Positions 42,018-43,243 of a stretch of DNA of 43,243 bases are shown one piece after another (position 1 is the first letter of the stretch; every line of letters begins with the position of its first letter). Below the pieces are notes generated by a model. That model was not told the origin of the DNA. It worked only from the letters and a program-made list of their open reading frames with translations, and did no database searches. A program made the position numbers and the translations under genes. This stretch comes from Fimiplasma intestinipullorum (GTDB lineage: Bacteria; Bacillota_I; Bacilli_A; Erysipelotrichales; Coprobacillaceae). The stretch lies in NCBI GenBank assembly GCA_018715065.1, contig DVMJ01000077.1, forward strand, positions 1-43,243, in the 5' to 3' direction.

Positions 42018-42312
42018 AAAATACTCCTTTCGTTTTGATACAAATCATTCTAAACAAAGCTATTCTATCACTTTCCTATCTAAATAACAAATCATTTTAC
42101 CAAAAGCCTTGCTCAAACAGTATAAAATGAATAGAAAAAATAGAAATTCTTGACTACTTCTTGTCTAAAGCATTGACGAAAAAGAATATACAAGGTAAAA
42201 TGATGGGGTAAAGCAATCACCCTCAATCTGTGTGAAACAAAATAAAAATGCCATTTTTTGTGTGAGAGTGAAAAAAGGCATAAGGAATTAGTCGTAAAAA
42301 AACAACAAATTA
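42018..42312. other. Intergenic region between the LCP and loaP genes
   Basis: It contains the LCP promoter at its left end. From 42091 to 42312 it is AT-rich with no coding frame or repeat I would support. Confidence 0.5.
42062..42090 (-). promoter_or_regulatory. Promoter of the LCP gene
   Basis: On the minus strand: TTGTTA (42090-42085), 17-nt spacer, TAGAAT (42067-42062) with extended TG, about 45 nt upstream of the start codon. Confidence 0.68.
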
Positions 42313-42340
42313 TTTCAAAAAGCTTGTTTTATGCTAGAAT
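42313..42340 (+). promoter_or_regulatory. Promoter of the loaP leader
   Basis: TTTCAA (42313-42318), 16-nt spacer, TAGAAT (42335-42340) with extended TG (TGCTAGAAT). It leaves a leader of about 390 nt before the loaP start. Confidence 0.6.
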
Positions 42341-42346
42341 GGGTGG

Positions 42347-42737
42347 GTATTAAATAGGAGCCATCATAGGATTCTGTTTGATTCATTAGTCTTTACCTTT
42401 TGTGCACCTAGTGTATGAAAGAAAGTAGAATGTCTGATTTAACTTCTTTTCCTATAAATCATTCGATAATGGCGATAACGGATATTTTATAGAAAAAGAA
42501 ATTTTCGTATCTTCCTGAATGTGGCTTCTGTCCAGGTGGTAGGCTGAAGTGTTAGAAACGGAAGAACAACTCTATGTTATTTAAAGGATAATTAGTTATT
42601 ATCCTTCATTCGCAGAGGTATCGGACACTGGATCGTCGCATTGTCGCGTTCAGTCAAGATGCTAACGATAGGTGGTGTATGTTCAATAAAACTTATTGAA
42701 CAGGCGAAGCCTATTCTTTTTCAGGAGGTCTGATCAC
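42347..42737 (+). promoter_or_regulatory. Long structured leader of loaP with candidate attenuator
   Basis: About 390 nt of untranslated leader. AAGGATAAT (42584-42592) pairs with ATTATCCTT (42598-42606), a perfect hairpin without a T run. TATCG (42619-42623) and CGATA (42666-42670) could close a larger fold. Near the 3' end TGTTCAATAA (42680-42689) pairs with TTATTGAACA (42693-42702). The overlapping GAACAGGC (42698-42705) can instead pair with GCCTATTC (42709-42716), one mismatch, followed by five T (42717-42721) just before AGGAGG. The two hairpins exclude each other, as in an attenuator. I do not recognise a known riboswitch. Confidence 0.5.
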
Positions 42738-43243
42738 ATGGAAAACTGGTATGTCATTCAGGTCCGCTCCGGTCATGAGCATCAGATTGCCCAAAGCTGT
42801 CGCTTTCGCATCGCTGATGACATCCTCAAGGAATGCTTCATTCCAGAATACAAAACCAGAAAGAAATATCGCGGACAGTGGCACGATGTGCAGGCAGTCC
42901 TTTTCAAAGGGTATGTATTCATGATCAGCGATCAGGTGGATGAACTGTTCAATGAATTGAAGAAGATCCCTGATCTGACGAAGATGATTGGAAAGAAAAA
43001 AGACATCATCTATCCATTACCGGAACATGAGGTGCATTTCCTGCAGAGCTTCTCAGATGATGAGCATCTGGTAGACATGTCCTATGGATTTATCGAAGGA
43101 GACAAGATCACGATCACCCAGGGACCATTGATGGGCAAGGAAGGCAGTATCCGAAAGATAGATCGGCATAAGCGGATCGCCTATATAGAAGTAGAGTTTC
43201 TTAATCAGATATCAACAGTGAAGATAGGACTGGAAATTATAAG
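42738..43243 (+). CDS. loaP: LoaP-type NusG paralogue, antitermination factor (partial, cut by window end)
   Basis: The first 168 residues are present and the frame is open at the edge. The NusG N-terminal domain is visible: WYVIQVRSGHEHQI, then ILKECFIPEYKTRKKYRGQWHDVQAVLFKGYVF, and IPDLTKMIG. The KOW domain follows: FIEGDKITITQGPLMGKEGSIRKIDRHKRIAYIEVEF. These segments fit LoaP rather than housekeeping NusG. LoaP binds RNA polymerase and an RNA hairpin to suppress termination in long polysaccharide or antibiotic operons. AGGAGG is 9 nt before the ATG. It probably heads a further glycan operon to the right. Confidence 0.9.
   Translation, partial: MENWYVIQVRSGHEHQIAQSCRFRIADDILKECFIPEYKTRKKYRGQWHDVQAVLFKGYVFMISDQVDELFNELKKIPDLTKMIGKKKDIIYPLPEHEVHFLQSFSDDEHLVDMSYGFIEGDKITITQGPLMGKEGSIRKIDRHKRIAYIEVEFLNQISTVKIGLEII

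Noticed and set aside
42416..42493. 25-codon frame (MKESRM...) in the loaP leader
   Set aside because: No ribosome site and no recognisable product; more likely non-coding leader.
1..43243. Insertion sequences, transposases, integrases or CRISPR arrays
   Set aside because: Looked for transposase-like proteins, regularly spaced repeats and terminal inverted repeats with target duplications around the glycan blocks; none seen.

Overview
The window reads as part of the chromosome of a low-to-moderate GC Gram-positive bacterium (Bacillota). Supporting this are strong AAAGGAGG-type ribosome sites, TTGACA/TATAAT promoters (often with an extended TGn -10), a CCA-encoding tRNA, the prfA-prmC pair, a CpsB/CpsC/CpsD phosphoregulatory set, an LTA-synthase-like sulfatase, LCP and LoaP. 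An Erysipelotrichia-like member of the phylum is a guess, not shown. The standard genetic code is used.

Left part (1-10.5 kb), mostly housekeeping: tRNA-Ser(GGA), a GNAT acetyltransferase, prfA-prmC, a second GNAT, a short secreted protein resembling a cut-down SpoIIR, a GH1 6-phospho-beta-glucosidase with a cre-like site upstream, a P2A calcium-type P-ATPase behind a riboswitch-like leader, and an LTA-synthase-family sulfatase on the minus strand.

Middle part (10.5-38.9 kb), a mosaic surface-glycan island of five transcription blocks. (A) 10857-20494 plus: Wzx flippase, GT2, GT4, Wzy-like polymerase, TagA/WecG-type ManNAc transferase, UDP-GlcNAc 2-epimerase, then a polyprenyl-phosphate glycosylation module (DPM-like GT2, DUF2304, small EamA/SMR protein, GT-C enzyme). 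(B) 20503-24115 minus: galactofuranosyltransferase-like protein, UDP-galactopyranose mutase, Wzx. (C) 24609-26622 plus: sulfotransferase-like protein and GT2. (D) divergent licA and licC for choline activation. (E) 28766-38845 minus: priming sugar-phosphate transferase, GT2, Wzy, a surface-carbohydrate protein, a NeuA-PseG fusion, NeuB/PseI synthase, Wzx, then CpsC, CpsB, CpsD. The phosphoregulatory genes lie at the 3' end of block E, not at the start as in classical cps operons.

Right part (38.9-43.2 kb): a zinc-ribbon membrane protein, a LytTR regulator, an LCP glycopolymer ligase, and, cut by the window edge, a LoaP-type NusG paralogue behind a ~390-nt structured leader with a possible attenuator. 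LoaP probably heads a further long operon beyond the window.

Together the genes predict several glycopolymers carrying ManNAc, galactofuranose, a nonulosonic acid (pseudaminic or legionaminic type), phosphocholine and possibly sulfate. All function names are from reading the sequence; no database search was run.
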